From positions 124,001 to 188,000 of the forward strand of contig NW_002476163.1 of NCBI RefSeq assembly GCF_000189635.1: a stretch of 64,000 nucleotides of DNA. Reading direction: 5' to 3'. A model generated the notes under the pieces. The model saw only the letters and a program-made list of their open reading frames with translations, had not been told where the DNA came from and ran no database searches. The position numbers were made by a program, and so were the translations under genes. This stretch comes from Tetrahymena thermophila SB210. Lineage: Eukaryota; Ciliophora; Oligohymenophorea; Hymenostomatida; Tetrahymenidae. Of this stretch, positions 1 to 15,155 are shown in pieces; position 1 is the first letter of the stretch, and each line of letters begins with the position of its first letter.

Positions 1-3004
<3,004 letters not shown>

Positions 3005-5097
3005 ATTTATATTTTTTATATAAATTTGTTTATTTATCCTTAATGTATGTATATATTATTTCTTATTTTTCCTTTAATTTGAATGATATCAAGCAAACTC
3101 TCTATATTTTTATTTGCCAATCAAATCAAAAACAAAAGATTTTTACAGGATATTCTTAATTTTTCTTACATATTCTATCGAACATAGAAACAGTACATGC
3201 ATTAGCATATGAATGAATAAATAAATAAAAAAATAAATAGTGTTTTTGATCAACGAATAAATAAAAAGTCAGCTTTATGCCTGCTATAATTAGAGTAGAA
3301 AAAATAATTGTAAATTTATTTCTAGAAATTTAATTAAACTTTTAGAATTTTTATATCATACATGAAATAAAATGGTTGCAATTAAATCAGACAGACCATA
3401 CTTTTATTTAAATTAGCATAAAATATTTCTGGTAATTAGAATCACAAGATGTTTCTTTTTAAATTTTTTAAAACTTATTATAAGAAATAATTTAATTATA
3501 TCAAAGTAAAATAAAATACAAAATAAATTTGTCTGTCTAAAAAATAATATTTAAATAAATTAATTATCCATTTTATTCTAATTTTTTTCTTTTTAAAATA
3601 ATCAAAATTACAAAAAAGTAGCATGATTATACAAATAGTAATTTCACTCTTAAATATTATCATAAATTTTTTTATGAAAATTATATCAAGTTTAGATTAT
3701 ATTAGAAAAAACTTTTAAGAAAATTTAAGATTATTTATTAATTGATATATTACCTTTTGAGGAATTTAAACATATATTTTATAATAGCCTAAATACAAAA
3801 AAAATTATTTTGAAATATAACTAAGTACCTAAAATATTTAGATTAAAGGCATTTAACTTATATTTAGTTTTCAGGAGTAATTCAAAAAAAGCAATTATGG
3901 TATTCTTATTTATAAAAGGATAAAATTTGTAAAAAAATAAATAAGATAAGATAACTAAAACATCTGTTTTATAATACTAAATAAACATTCTCAATAAAAA
4001 TAAAATTCACTTAAATATTACTTGATTTTAAGTTTTAGATAACTTTATGTGTTCATGTTTTTAACTAAATGGTTAAATGTATTAGCTATATAAGAATTAA
4101 TTAATTTTTTACAATTAATTATGTTATTAATTAGGCTTATGATATATTAATGTTACCGTTCTTTCTATATAAAATGTAATTTATATAAAAAATTAATATA
4201 AATTATTTAAATACTCTCTAAAATACTAGTAGTTTGTTAGTATAATTATGTCAAAAATTTAAGTTTTATTATTTATTGGAGTAAACAAAATAAAAGAATT
4301 AATTTGAAAATTGATGTAATCGATTGAACAGTAAATTATTTTCTTTCCTTTTTTAGTTTACAATTGAAGTGTAATTAAAAAATTTATAATAATATTACCA
4401 TATAGGTATTTTACTTTTAAAGTACACTAAATTATTATTAAATAATCATAGATAATTTTTAACATTTTCTTTGTTTAATGTAAATAATTTTGGATTTGGT
4501 GTAAAGCTATTTTAAAATCTGACGAATTCTCAAATATGAGAAATAATTTGAAGATAAAGATTAATAAAATTTTGATTTTTAAAAAGGAAATATAATACAA
4601 AAACCTTAATCATGCTTTAATTAGTTAATGAAAAATTAATCAAAATTTCTAAATGATTTAATTTATAGTAATGAATCATAGCTAACTATTTCTTTAATTA
4701 TTTTTGTAATTATTTTATAAAAATTAAAATATTTCTTTCTTTCCTTTATTAAACTTTTTATTATAATTTTATTTTTAAAATAATCTCTTTTAACAAACAA
4801 CCACTTTGATAAAAATTTTAAGTATAAATACACAATATAATACAATACAATATTTGTTTCTATATCCTTTAGTTTAATTAGGGAATCTGGTAAGGAATAA
4901 AAATTTTCTTCTATTCTAATAATTGATAGTTAAATTAATAACTTGAATTTCATATTTATGAGTCTATTTTAATTTATGGTCTAATTTTGTATAGAACGGA
5001 TAACATAAAATATAATATTGTCTTTTAAATATTTTATAATAAAAATTTAATGTCAAATAATACTCTTTAAAGTTAAAACTAAGACAAAAAATAACTA
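3005..5097. other. AT-rich intergenic region between divergent genes
   Basis: About 2.1 kb separating the divergent protease and DUF2306 genes. It should contain both promoters, but no defined element is recognisable. I saw only A/T runs and short tetranucleotide repeats such as the AATA-rich stretch near 3214-3240. Open stretches in it, for example around 4663-4845, have the composition of noncoding DNA. Confidence 0.6.
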
Positions 5098-5829
5098 ATG
5101 AACTTCAAATTAATCAACAATAAGTTTTGGTATATTCTTTTAGCATTTTGTGCATTTTTAGTTGCTATGTATGGACTCACATTCAGACAAATTTCATACT
5201 TTTGGTTTTCACCTTTTACATGGAATTAACATTAGGTTCCAGCAAGAATCCACTTTATAACAGGTCCAATAGTATTAATTTTAGGTATATTTTAGTTTTC
5301 TGTCTCCATGAGGAAGAAATATCCTACTTTACACTGCTGGTTAGGCAGAATTTATGTGCTTTCTTTGTTGATTAGTTCTGGCTCTGTTTTTGCAATTTAT
5401 TAATATTCTGCCTACGGAACTGTTGTTTAAGTTAGTTTGCTTATTCTTAACATTATTTGGCTGCTCTCTGTTTTAGTTGCTCTTTTTTTTATCTTAGTAA
5501 AAAAAAATATTACTCTACACTAGTATTGGATGACAAGAAACTATGCATTAACATGCTCTGCTATTACATTGAGAATAATTTTTGGAGTATTATGGGGAAT
5601 TCTTGGTGATTAAGGCACAGCATATTAAATAGGTAAAATAAATCATTTTAAAATTTTTGAAATTTGACTTTAATATTATATTTTTTTAAAAGCTGTTGCC
5701 TCATGCTATATAATTAATATTATAATTGGAGAAATCATTATTTACTAATACAAAAAATATTAAATTTAATAAAATGGTTGTTTCATAGAAAAATCTTAAG
5801 ACACATAGAATTTAAAAATAAACAATTGA
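5098..5829 (+). CDS. DUF2306-like multi-span membrane protein
   Basis: Two exons, 5098-5632 and 5693-5829, joined by a 60-bp GT..AG intron in phase 1, give 223 residues ending at TGA 5827-5829. The protein starts MNFKLINNKFWYILLAFCAF and has about six hydrophobic spans. The region ARIHFITGPIVLILGIFQ, then RKKYPTLHCWLGRIYVL and later RNYALTCSAITLRIIFG, matches the pattern of bacterial and fungal DUF2306 membrane proteins (conserved His in the first segment, H..LGR.Y in the second, RNYALT..A.TLR in the third). These conserved His/Arg residues resemble haem- or quinone-binding membrane proteins, but function is unknown, so I assign only the family. It reads away from the protease gene; the next gene downstream is on the same strand 1.2 kb away. 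Confidence 0.72.
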
Positions 5830-6130
5830 AAATACGAACAATTATTAGGTAGAGAAAAGAAGATCAATGTTGTTAATCCATTTCTAAATTTATAACATTA
5901 AAATATTTTTATATATTTAAATTTTAGAATTTATAAATTATATTTTTATATAGCAGTTCCTGCATTATATTTTTGATAAATTTTTTTTTTTATATAGCTT
6001 AATTATTCTTAATTATTTTCTTTATATTTATACTTAAAAGGCCTACTAAAATTAATCAAAATTTTATTTTACCTAATAATTAAAATTAAATAATACTTAA
6101 TTGTTATTTTTGAAAATAAGATATATTTTT

Positions 6131-6340
6131 TAATCTAAAAAAAATAATTTAAAATTAAACAAAATCATAATTTTGAATGAAAAATACTAATAATGATAAT
6201 TTAGTTATAGTTTTATATATTAAACACATATGACGCAAATATATTAGGCAAAAATAGTAAAATCTTCTTACTACAATATGAAATATACAAATTAAAATAT
6301 TTTTTTTTAATTTTATTGAAAGTATTGTTGCTATTTTATT
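6131..6340. repeat. Diverged direct repeat, copy A
   Basis: Begins with taatctaaaaaa, then an ataattttgaatgaaaaata block and a gaaatatacaaatta block, and ends in attttattgaaagtatt. The same blocks recur in the same order at 6415-6630. Noncoding, probably an old local duplication. Confidence 0.5.
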
Positions 6341-6414
6341 AGAATTTTTTATTAAAAATAAGAATAAATTTAATATATCTTAATTATGATTTATCAAAAT
6401 AATATTTTTATTAT

Positions 6415-6630
6415 TAATCTAAAAAACAAACATTTTGAAATTAAAGTAAACCAAATTATAATTTTCAATGAAAAATATAATTTCTCTTAACGAAATTTTG
6501 TAATATCGTACATCAAATTCATAACCGACCAATAAATTAGTTAGAAAAATAAATTCTTTTAATGATAAAATGAAATATACAAATTTATTACAATATTTTT
6601 TAATTTTATTGAAAGTATTTTTTTTATTTA
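6415..6630. repeat. Diverged direct repeat, copy B
   Basis: Second copy of the 6131-6340 sequence, in the same orientation about 285 bp downstream. Shared blocks include taatctaaaaaa, ataattttcaatgaaaaata, atgaaatatacaaattta and attttattgaaagtatttt. Base differences and small indels show the duplication is not recent. Confidence 0.5.
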
Positions 6631-7042
6631 AAAAAAGTTAAGTATGATAATTTATTTACATTTAATCTGTAATAGAAGCTAAATTAATTTTCCTTATCTT
6701 TTTTTCAATAGCTTTTAATTCTAATTAAGTTGTCGTTTCACCTTATTTTATTCTTATTACCCTTATAATTTTAAGTTAGTAGGAAGTGAGTAAGAAGGAT
6801 ATATATAGATTTTTATTAATTCATCTCAAAATATGGAGAATAGATAAAATAATGTTTGTTCAATTCTTTTAGTTTTAGGTCCAGAAAAATTTCAGCTTAT
6901 TTAAGTCGAATATGATGTTATAAAATCTTTAATTTTATAAATACAAAGTAGATATTATCATTGAAAAATAATTAAATAATTAGTTAATTAATTACAAAAA
7001 TATAGGCGAAAGAAATATAGCAAAATATACTTAGAAATGGGT

Positions 7043-8224
7043 ATGAATTAAAACCAAATCAATATTCTCTGCTTATCGAAAGTATTTTTTAGTACTTGCT
7101 CAAGTCTTATATCAAAATGGTAATAAAAGTAGTCAGTTGATGGACATGATTTCGTTCATCCTTTCATGCAAAGTTTATAAATGTTTTTAGGTGAAGCTCT
7201 TTGTTTCTTAGTTTTCTTAGTATACAAAAAAAAATTTGCTGCCAGATATGAAGAGGGTAGACAAGTAGCTGTAGCAAAAGGTGCATCTGATAAGATTAAC
7301 TATTTGATTTTTAGCTTTCCTACTATGTGCGATTTTATCACCTCTACAATTTCTTTCTTTGCCATTAATATGATGCCTCTATCCATCAATCTTATGATTA
7401 AAGGAGGTAACATTATTGTGACTGCAATCTTCTCTATTATCTTTTTAAAGAAGACTCTTTACAACCACCACTACTTAGGATTAGGATTGGCAATTGCTGG
7501 TTCAGTTTTTATGGGAGTTATGAGCATGCTTAATACCAATAATAGTGATGATGATTAAGCCTAGATGCTTATTGGTATTCTACTTACAGTATTTTCTTTT
7601 TTCACTTTTGCTACATAGATGGTTGTTGAAGAAAAATTCTTCAGTTAATATTATTTGCATCCATTTTAAGGTGTTGGCATAGAAGGTTTCTGGGGTATAG
7701 GAATTACATCTATAGCTATTGCAATATTCAACTTCATCCCAGTTCCTAATAACTTTAAAGCCCCACCTAATGGAAATATGGAAGACTTCCCTAATTTTAT
7801 GTATTAAGTGTTTTCTATGCAAAACTTGGTCTTATTTTTTACCTTCTTTGCATATATAATAGTAATTTTATTTGTTAATGGGCTTGCTCTTACTGTAACA
7901 AAATACGCTTCTTGTATTGTGAGGTCTTTATTGAATATAACCTCTCCATTTTTGGTTTGGGCTTTCTGCTTGGCTGTTAAATGGGAAAGCTTCTAATGGT
8001 TCTAGCTCGTTGCTTATATTTTCATAACATGTGGTACGTTGGTTTACAATGAAACAATTGAGATTCCTTTATTAGGTTTAAACAAAAATTTAAAGAAATA
8101 TATTAATAAAAAAGAAGAAGAAGAACCATTTTTAGACTAAGATAATAATTTAGTTCCCTAACACCCATACAGATCTTTCCATAAACACTCTGAACAAATT
8201 GATAGTAACTTTTCAGAATCTTGA
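7043..8224 (+). CDS. SLC35F6: SLC35F6-like (drug/metabolite transporter superfamily) membrane transporter
   Basis: Intronless, 393 residues, TGA stop at 8222-8224. The start at 7043 (MNQNQINILCLSKVF...) gives the first span plus the family-typical stretch STCSSLISKW, then FVHPFMQSLQMFLGEALCF, which matches the SLC35F6 pattern HPFxQxxxMFLGE. Ten hydrophobic spans follow, including SINLMIKGGNIIVTAIFSII and later GVGIEGFWGIGITSIAI. The last spans read LALTVTKYASCIVRSLL then FLVWAFCLAVKWESFQWFQL, again as in SLC35F6 (VTKxxSxxxRxxLDxxR...WExF...Q). The C-terminus is acidic and hydrophilic (KKEEEEPFLDQD). Related proteins sit in lysosomal or mitochondrial membranes and their substrate is unsettled, so no substrate is claimed. 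Having no intron is unusual beside its intron-rich neighbours. Confidence 0.85.
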
Positions 8225-9216
8225 AAAGTTAATAAAAAGTATTAACGAAAAGAAAAGTTAATTTGTTAAAAAATAAATATCAAAACTCTCTCTTTTTTCT
8301 TAATATAATTAATCTTTTATAAAGTTGCATGTATTTTTAATACAAAATATTTCTGACTTAACCAGATAACTCTTACCTGCATAATTTTCTCCTATATTTA
8401 GTAAAAGATTTCTAAATACAATTTTTGATACATTTATATCTATTTAATTCTGAATTAAAATTTTCCAATCTACATATCTTCATTAATTCTAATTTTTAGT
8501 GAATGATAAAGAACAAACTAATTAATTTATTTATTTATTCATGATTTATAAATTATATTTTTTATCTGAGTTTAAAAAAATATTTTTAAGATGAGTAAAA
8601 TTTTATTTTAAAAATATTTATTATTTCTTTAAAAATAAATTATTCAATAAAACTATTTTTTATTTTAAATAAAAATGTTCAAATATTAAATTTTTAATTG
8701 CAACTACGATTTTTAAATTAGCTCATACACTATCATTGATCTATTTTAAGGTTTTAAATTTTAAAAATACTAATTTTAAAAATCAAATTAAAGAAGCTAT
8801 GAGTAAAATCAAGAACGGAATAAAAGTTAATTTAAATATTTAATTACATTATATATTTTTAAAAATCAATATTTAAATTAAAAAGCTAAATTTTTACTAA
8901 ATATTTATTGCAAATAAAATAAATTTATGTAAACATAAAGATAAATACAAAAAATTTAGAATACAGATTTTATTGAAAGATATTTATTTATTTATTGTAA
9001 GTTGTTAATACTTGAAATTTATATACAAACAAGTGAGCTTAAGAATTTAAAATATTATGATAAATTATTTCACAGAGTTTGATAACAAAAATAGAAAGAA
9101 AGAAAGAATTTATTAATTGCTACCAATTACTTAAGAAAAAATTAAATAGTTTAGTGTTTATTTTATGTTTTTTTTTTTTTGAGTATATGTTTGAGTGAGT
9201 GATTGAATGAATGAAT
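8225..9216. other. Convergent intergenic region
   Basis: Lies between the 3' ends of the SLC35F6-like (+) and CCCH (-) genes. I see only A/T-rich sequence with a poly-T run near 9169-9180 and tgag/tgaa tetranucleotides near 9192-9215 just past the CCCH stop. No gene is recognised. Confidence 0.55.
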
Positions 9217-12200
9217 TCATTAGAAAATGAGTTTTGATCCTATTTTCTCCAAGCTTTATTGTAATTTTTCTAATTTTTATTTTCTCTTTTCTTATTCTTC
9301 TTATTTATTGGTTTTTGTATTCATAGCTTGTTGAGGTTAGAACTGCATAAATGACTTTATCTTATGTATTAATCTAGAAGGTTAATCCATACCTGTTACG
9401 TCTACTACAGGTAATTTCTTAATTTGAGAAGAAAAAGAAACTTTGCTGCTTGAATTTCCTAGAACATTGCTTTACTCTTTATCATTTTATATTTGAGAAT
9501 TTTGTCTTTGCTAATACTTTTAAGAAGGTTTTTATTGAGAATCACCATCAGATTTATCAGATTTGAGTAATTTTTTAAGTGAATTTTCACCTGTATCTTC
9601 TTCTTATTATTTAGTAGGAGTAAGTTTTCTTTTTTTAAGATACACTAATTATGACGATGACATCTAACTATCATCGCTATCATATTTATTATCCCTTTAA
9701 TTTACAATTTTATCTATACTTGGCTGTTTAACTCTGCTTTCATTTTTAATTGCTTATTGTACATTATTTTCTTATTATACTAAAGAAGCTAATGTACTTG
9801 CCTGAGATTCTTATTATTTTATTCTATCCATTAAATTCACTTAAACGTCTGAGAGTGAATTATTTGTTTCAGTTTTTTATTTTTCTTGAAGCTTCCTTAA
9901 CTATCTAGGGTCTTTCATATTTATTGATTTATTTTCATTGCTTTAAGCTTATAAAACCAATTTTTATTATTATGATTATTAATAATTTGATATATTATCC
10001 ATGCTATTTCCCCCATATTTTTCCTCATTTCTAATCATGCTGTTTGAATTACTTCTATTTACTAGTCCTCCATCTTAATCTTTGTAATTCTATCCAAACT
10101 AATATTACTAATTACCCTTATTTATTCCTTATTATTCAAGTATTGAGCTCAAGCTCTAAGTGCTACCTTGCTAATTTTCATGATTAGGAGTTTTTTTACC
10201 AGATACTTTTTTGCTTTCATTCATTTATTAAAGTATACCTATTGCTTACATTTACTTTTTGAATTAATCAGGGGCTTGCTGATTGTTATCCTATTCAGTT
10301 TCAAATAAATCATCTTATTATTAAAACTTTTTGTTTCCTTCGCTTTCAGGCTATATATAATCACTTATCTCATTCATTCTTTTATTCTAATAAAAAGGTT
10401 TAAATAAAAATTTTTTTTCTTTCTAAAAATATTCAAAACAATTCAAAATAGAATTTATAATAATGAAAAAAATTATCAAATTTTACTTAAGGATAATTAG
10501 AAGATGAGTTTACTTTTGATAACCCTGATTGTTGGGAAATATTTTATTGAGATCCTTATTACTGCTAATTTTGTTGTTAATAAGATTGACTAGAATTTTG
10601 TCTATTTTTGAAGTTAAATTATTAGTTATTGGCTTGATTTTAAGATATTTTTTGTCTATCATCTATATTAAATGGTGAAGGTGCAAAATTTTCGAACCCT
10701 CTAAGCTGACTAGAATTTTAGTTAGGGTTTGGTATGGGAATGCTTTGAGATGGAGATTATTAATTGAAGTTGTTGTTATTATTGATTTGATTATTCTACA
10801 TTTTATTACCTTCATAGCTTTGAGTAGTAATATTAGGAGGTGGAATATTAGTGTTTATATTATTTTGGTTCATTTTTATCGAATTCATTTAGATTTGTGG
10901 GATAGATATATTTTTAGGAACATTTAAAATACTTTGACTTTATTGTATCTTGGAGTTATTCATTTGATTTCCAAAGTTTTAAGACGATTGAGAACTTTAA
11001 ATTTATTATTAAGGTTGCTGCTATTAATTTTAAATAGGTGGAGGTGGTGGAGGGGGAGGTTAATATAATTTGGTTTATTAAGCAGTCATCTAAATAGGTA
11101 GATTGTTTTAACTTATTGATGGAAGATTTGGCGGTTGCAATTATTAAGGTCCTCCCTTTTTAATCATTGAAGTGTTGTTGTAATTTTAAAGTGAAGGATT
11201 TTGTTAAGAAGATTGGAAGAAATCTTATTAAGGTTGCAATGAGTTATTTGAATTTGATTGCTAGTCCTATATAGACTATGATGAGTATGTACCTTGTTGA
11301 ATACTCTAATTACTTCCATACAAATTTTACTTAATTCCCTAATTATTTCCTTACTAAATAATCTTATTTTGCTAATTAATTTAAGAAGAGCTATTGCTGA
11401 TAGAACTGCTCTAATTATTTGAGTTATTTGATATTTAGTTTATATTCATTTGGTACTGAGGCTATTAATTTGGTATAGGAGGATTATTTTGAGTAAGCTT
11501 ACTTTACGAGGCCTGATTACTCATGTATTGATTCTAATAAGGTATATTTGGAGGTTTTTATTACATAGGAGGAGGAACACTTTGCTAAGGAGGTTTGTTA
11601 TAGTTATTGTTTTACATAGGTGGAGGTTAACCATTATTTATATTAATTTAGTTATTTTCTCGACTATATTAGTTAAAGTTATTTTAATTTGAATTATTAT
11701 TCTAATTATTGTTATTGTAGATACTTTAATTATTATTATTATAGGGTGCTTAATAGTTGGTGTTGTAATTTTAATTGCTATTCATACTTTGTTATTGAGA
11801 GTTTGAAGGTAGAGGTACAGACATTTGCTAGCTTCCTTTATATTAAGAATTATTGCTATTATACATTTAGGGGTTAGGAGGTGGAGGTGGAGGTTACTGT
11901 TATTAATTTTGGTATTACTAGGTAGGATTTTGATAATCAAAATTCCCACTTTATTGTTGGAGAGGGAATCTAGAATTTGATGATTAAGATGATGAAGAAG
12001 AAGAAGATGGAGCTAAAGGAGGCCCTTGCTTATTTAAATTAACTACTTTCTATGATTAATAATTAGGTTAATTTTATTGAGAATGCTCGAATTGATTATT
12101 ATATTGAGGAGGTTTTATTTGCTATTTAAATTGATTAGTAGGAGGGTTATAGCCAGTAGGTGGAGGAGGAGGAGGTGGTTAATTTATGCCTCCTTACATT

Positions 12201-14290
12201 TATTTTTAAATACCACTGCCATAATAAGGATTCATGGGAGATGAATTATTGACTTATTGATTATTTGATGAAGGATAATTATTAAATGAATTATTTTACT
12301 TTTCATTTAAATTGTTGTTTGATGTACTTTTGAAATACTAATTTTAATTAAATTATTCCTAATATTCATCATTAAATCCCCTATCTCCAGCTTTTCTTTC
12401 GTTATCAGCTTAAGATTAAGACTAAGGAGGTTAATTATACATATTTCCTTTCTAATAAGGCTCATTATATGAGTTTAAATGAGAATTAATGTGGGGTGGT
12501 GGTGGAGGTGGAGGATTCCAAGAGTATTAGTTTTAACTTTAATTTGAATATTAATTATTATTATTATTATTATTATAATAAGGTTACTGCATTTTCCCTC
12601 TTTCCTAATTCTGATACTAAGGGCTCTGGATTTAGCCTGAACCATTACCACTCATTAATTAGCTAGGGATAAGCAAATTTTAATTCTTTTCTTAGTCAAT
12701 TTAAGTTTACTACTATCTCTTTTATTCTAAAAACTTTAAATATTTGTTGTTAAGTTTACCTACATTCCCTTAATTCTTAAATAGATCAGTAAAAAATTAA
12801 CTATTTTCATCAAAAAACTGAAACGCTGTTGAAATTTATAAATAAAAAAATAAATTTTAAATTTATTTATTCAACAAACATTAAAATAAGCTAAGAATAT
12901 TGTTTATAATTAATTCTTGAATAAGCTTTTTAGGCAAATAAGATGATAGATGTTGATGCTTGTTGAATAAGTCAGCAAACAAGTTATCCAAAAATATAAG
13001 AAACAAATCAGCACATATGTAATAAATAAATAAGTAAGTAAGTACCTTCTTGGTCAGTCTATAAAAATCTATATTCTTCGTGGCTGAATGGACACATTGT
13101 ATGCTTGTCACATTCTCTTGTAAAATAAAACTTGCATGGATAGTTTTCTAATTAATGGGAAAATTAGCAAGAATCACCCTTTTCACAAGAATTTCCAAGA
13201 AAGAACCTGCATATAGTCTTTTAGAAATAATTAAAATTATATTTAAAACTGAATTTAAGAGAATTAAAATATATCTGTTTGCCAAAAAATAATATAATTT
13301 ATGTAATTTGCTTTAATCTTTACAAAAATGTGCATCTAAAATTATTTTTATTTGCTCTATATTTCTTTTTAAAAATTGTTTAAATCTAATTACATTCTAT
13401 TTTTTGACTTCAAAGTCATGAGAAAATGTGCAATCTGCTCCCTTAGCGCATGATCCCTTTTTTAAAAATTCGCAAGGTACAGTCTTGTAATTTGATGAAT
13501 AAAATTATGGGGTTTCTTAATTGCCATTTTAGCTGTTTGAGGATCCATTCTTATTACTTTGCTTTTGTTAATAATTTTGTGTCTTAGAACTATTATTATT
13601 TTTTTTCTTTTTTTTCTCTGCGCTAGATTCCAAATGATTTTATGCTTATCTCTGCTAACTACTACTCTAATCAACTGTTTAGCTATCCTTCTTCTTTCCT
13701 TTTTTCTTCACTTTCCTAATTTAAATAATTATACAGGTTAAATGAATGCCATATACATTTTTTTAAAGCTATATCCTTCATTTGATTATCACTCACAAAC
13801 GAATTAATTGAATAAAAAATAAAAATATTCTTCTCCTATTTCTGATCAATTTTTGATAAAAAATATGAAATAAGGTATAACTTAAAGAGTTTATCTATGA
13901 AAAAATGTACTTGGGGACAGAGCTTTCTAGATCAGAAGAATGCCCAGCATCATCTTAGTCGCGTTTCTAAAATATTTCATATAAAACATATGTACTTTAA
14001 AGAAAGATAGGTAGGGAAAAGATTAAACGTAAAAAATAGTAGAAGACCATAAAATTTTGAAATAAGAGTTAGTAACAAAATAGGTTAAAAAGAAAGATAA
14101 ATTGGAAGAGAGAGTATGGAAGCGAAGTGAAGCCGTTCTTTACAATATTGATCGGTCACTTATAAAAATAGCTTATTAAGTCTTAACGACAAAAAATATT
14201 CTTGTTAACTGATTTAAAATCATATACAATATTGCTATTTAAAGGTTCTTAAAATGATATTTCTCCTTCTTCTAAATCTTAGCTAGACAT
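9217..14290 (-). CDS. Triple CCCH zinc-finger protein with long Pro/Asn/Gln-rich tail (ZC3H4/ZC3H6-like)
   Basis: Predicted RNA-binding protein. Phase-consistent exons: 14228-14290 (MSSQDLEEGEISFQEP...), 13911-13966, 13394-13715, 13046-13217, then 12825 down to TGA at 9217-9219; one more intron is likely near 10393-10490. A Lys/Asn/Ser-rich stretch precedes three tandem CX7CX5CX3H fingers: C121/C129/C135/H139, C150/C158/C164/H168 and C175/C183/C189/H193 (motifs PCEFLKKGSC, ICRFFLGNSC, PCKFYFTREC). Three closely packed fingers after an acidic 'DLEEGEI'-type N-terminus resemble the ZC3H4/ZC3H6/ZC3H8 family, which acts in noncoding transcription restriction and termination; that functional link is inference. 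About 1,100 residues follow, rich in Asn and Gln, with poly-proline blocks encoded at about 11039-11062, 11878-11893, 12160-12178 and 12492-12515, and an Asn tract near 12553-12580. The C-terminus is a charged helix (QEEQEKRKQKLEKLQQSLEK). Confidence 0.85.
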
Positions 14291-15155
14291 ATTTTTGTAT
14301 CTTTTTAGGAAGAAAATTCAATAAAGGAAAGCTATATCAAACTTTTCTTTTCTTTTGCTTTTAATTTTTAAAATATTCGATATTTACAGCGATTTCCTTT
14401 GTTTATAATTTTTATTTATTTTAATTATTTCAAATAAACGAGTTTTCTTCTTATTAATTACTTTAAATCCATTTATTTTGTTTTTCATCCCTATTTGCCT
14501 TAAATACGCCAAATTAATTAATATTTTTTACATCAACCACAAGAATTCTCATCTTAGCACTAAATATCTAAATTTACTTCTTTTTTGTACATTTTCAAAA
14601 CTGAGGTTATTTATTTTAAATAAATATAGTTTTCAATAAAAAATATCCTAAAAATAGTATTTTATTTCATAATGGTTAAGCTTTTAAAAGTTTAACAAAT
14701 AATTTATTTAAATAATATAAAAACTCAGTTCATCTAATATATAAAAATGTGCTAATTCTCTCCTTTTCAAAGCGATTTTCAGTTAACTTTAAATAAAAAA
14801 TATAATTAATAATATTTATTTTTAATAAAATAAGGTATTTTTATTCTAATCCCTCACTTATTTTTTACAAACCATCAAATATAAAGCTTAAGTGTAAGTT
14901 TATTTTTATTTTTTTTTCACAAAACACTTTAAAATTTATCTAAAAAAATATTTTAAAAGTAGAAAATAATTTGATTGAGATTATCTATCTATATAATCTT
15001 AATTACATGTATGTATATATAAAAAGACACTTATGTTTATCTATTAATCTATTATTTTCTAAATCTAATTTACTAGAATAAATAAGTTAATTTTTCATTG
15101 TTTATATTAAAATATTTTCTTTATTTTTTATTAAAAGGAATTATAATTTTTTGTA
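14291..15155. other. Intergenic region
   Basis: Between the CCCH start and the MATE stop, both minus strand. It is A/T-rich with no coding signal seen; it should carry the CCCH promoter and the MATE 3' UTR. Confidence 0.55.

Larger units (their letters stand above)
5830..7042. other. AT-rich intergenic region with an old internal duplication
   Basis: Between two plus-strand membrane-protein genes. No coding signal is seen. The middle contains two diverged direct copies of about 210 bp, annotated separately. Confidence 0.55.

Noticed and set aside
4663-4845. Minus-strand Lys/Ile/Tyr-rich open frame
   Set aside because: Composition is that of random A/T DNA, with no homology and no exon context.
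13911-13966. GC-rich island that looked like a small RNA gene
   Set aside because: It is exon 2 of the CCCH gene: flanked by AG and GT and phase-consistent with both neighbours.
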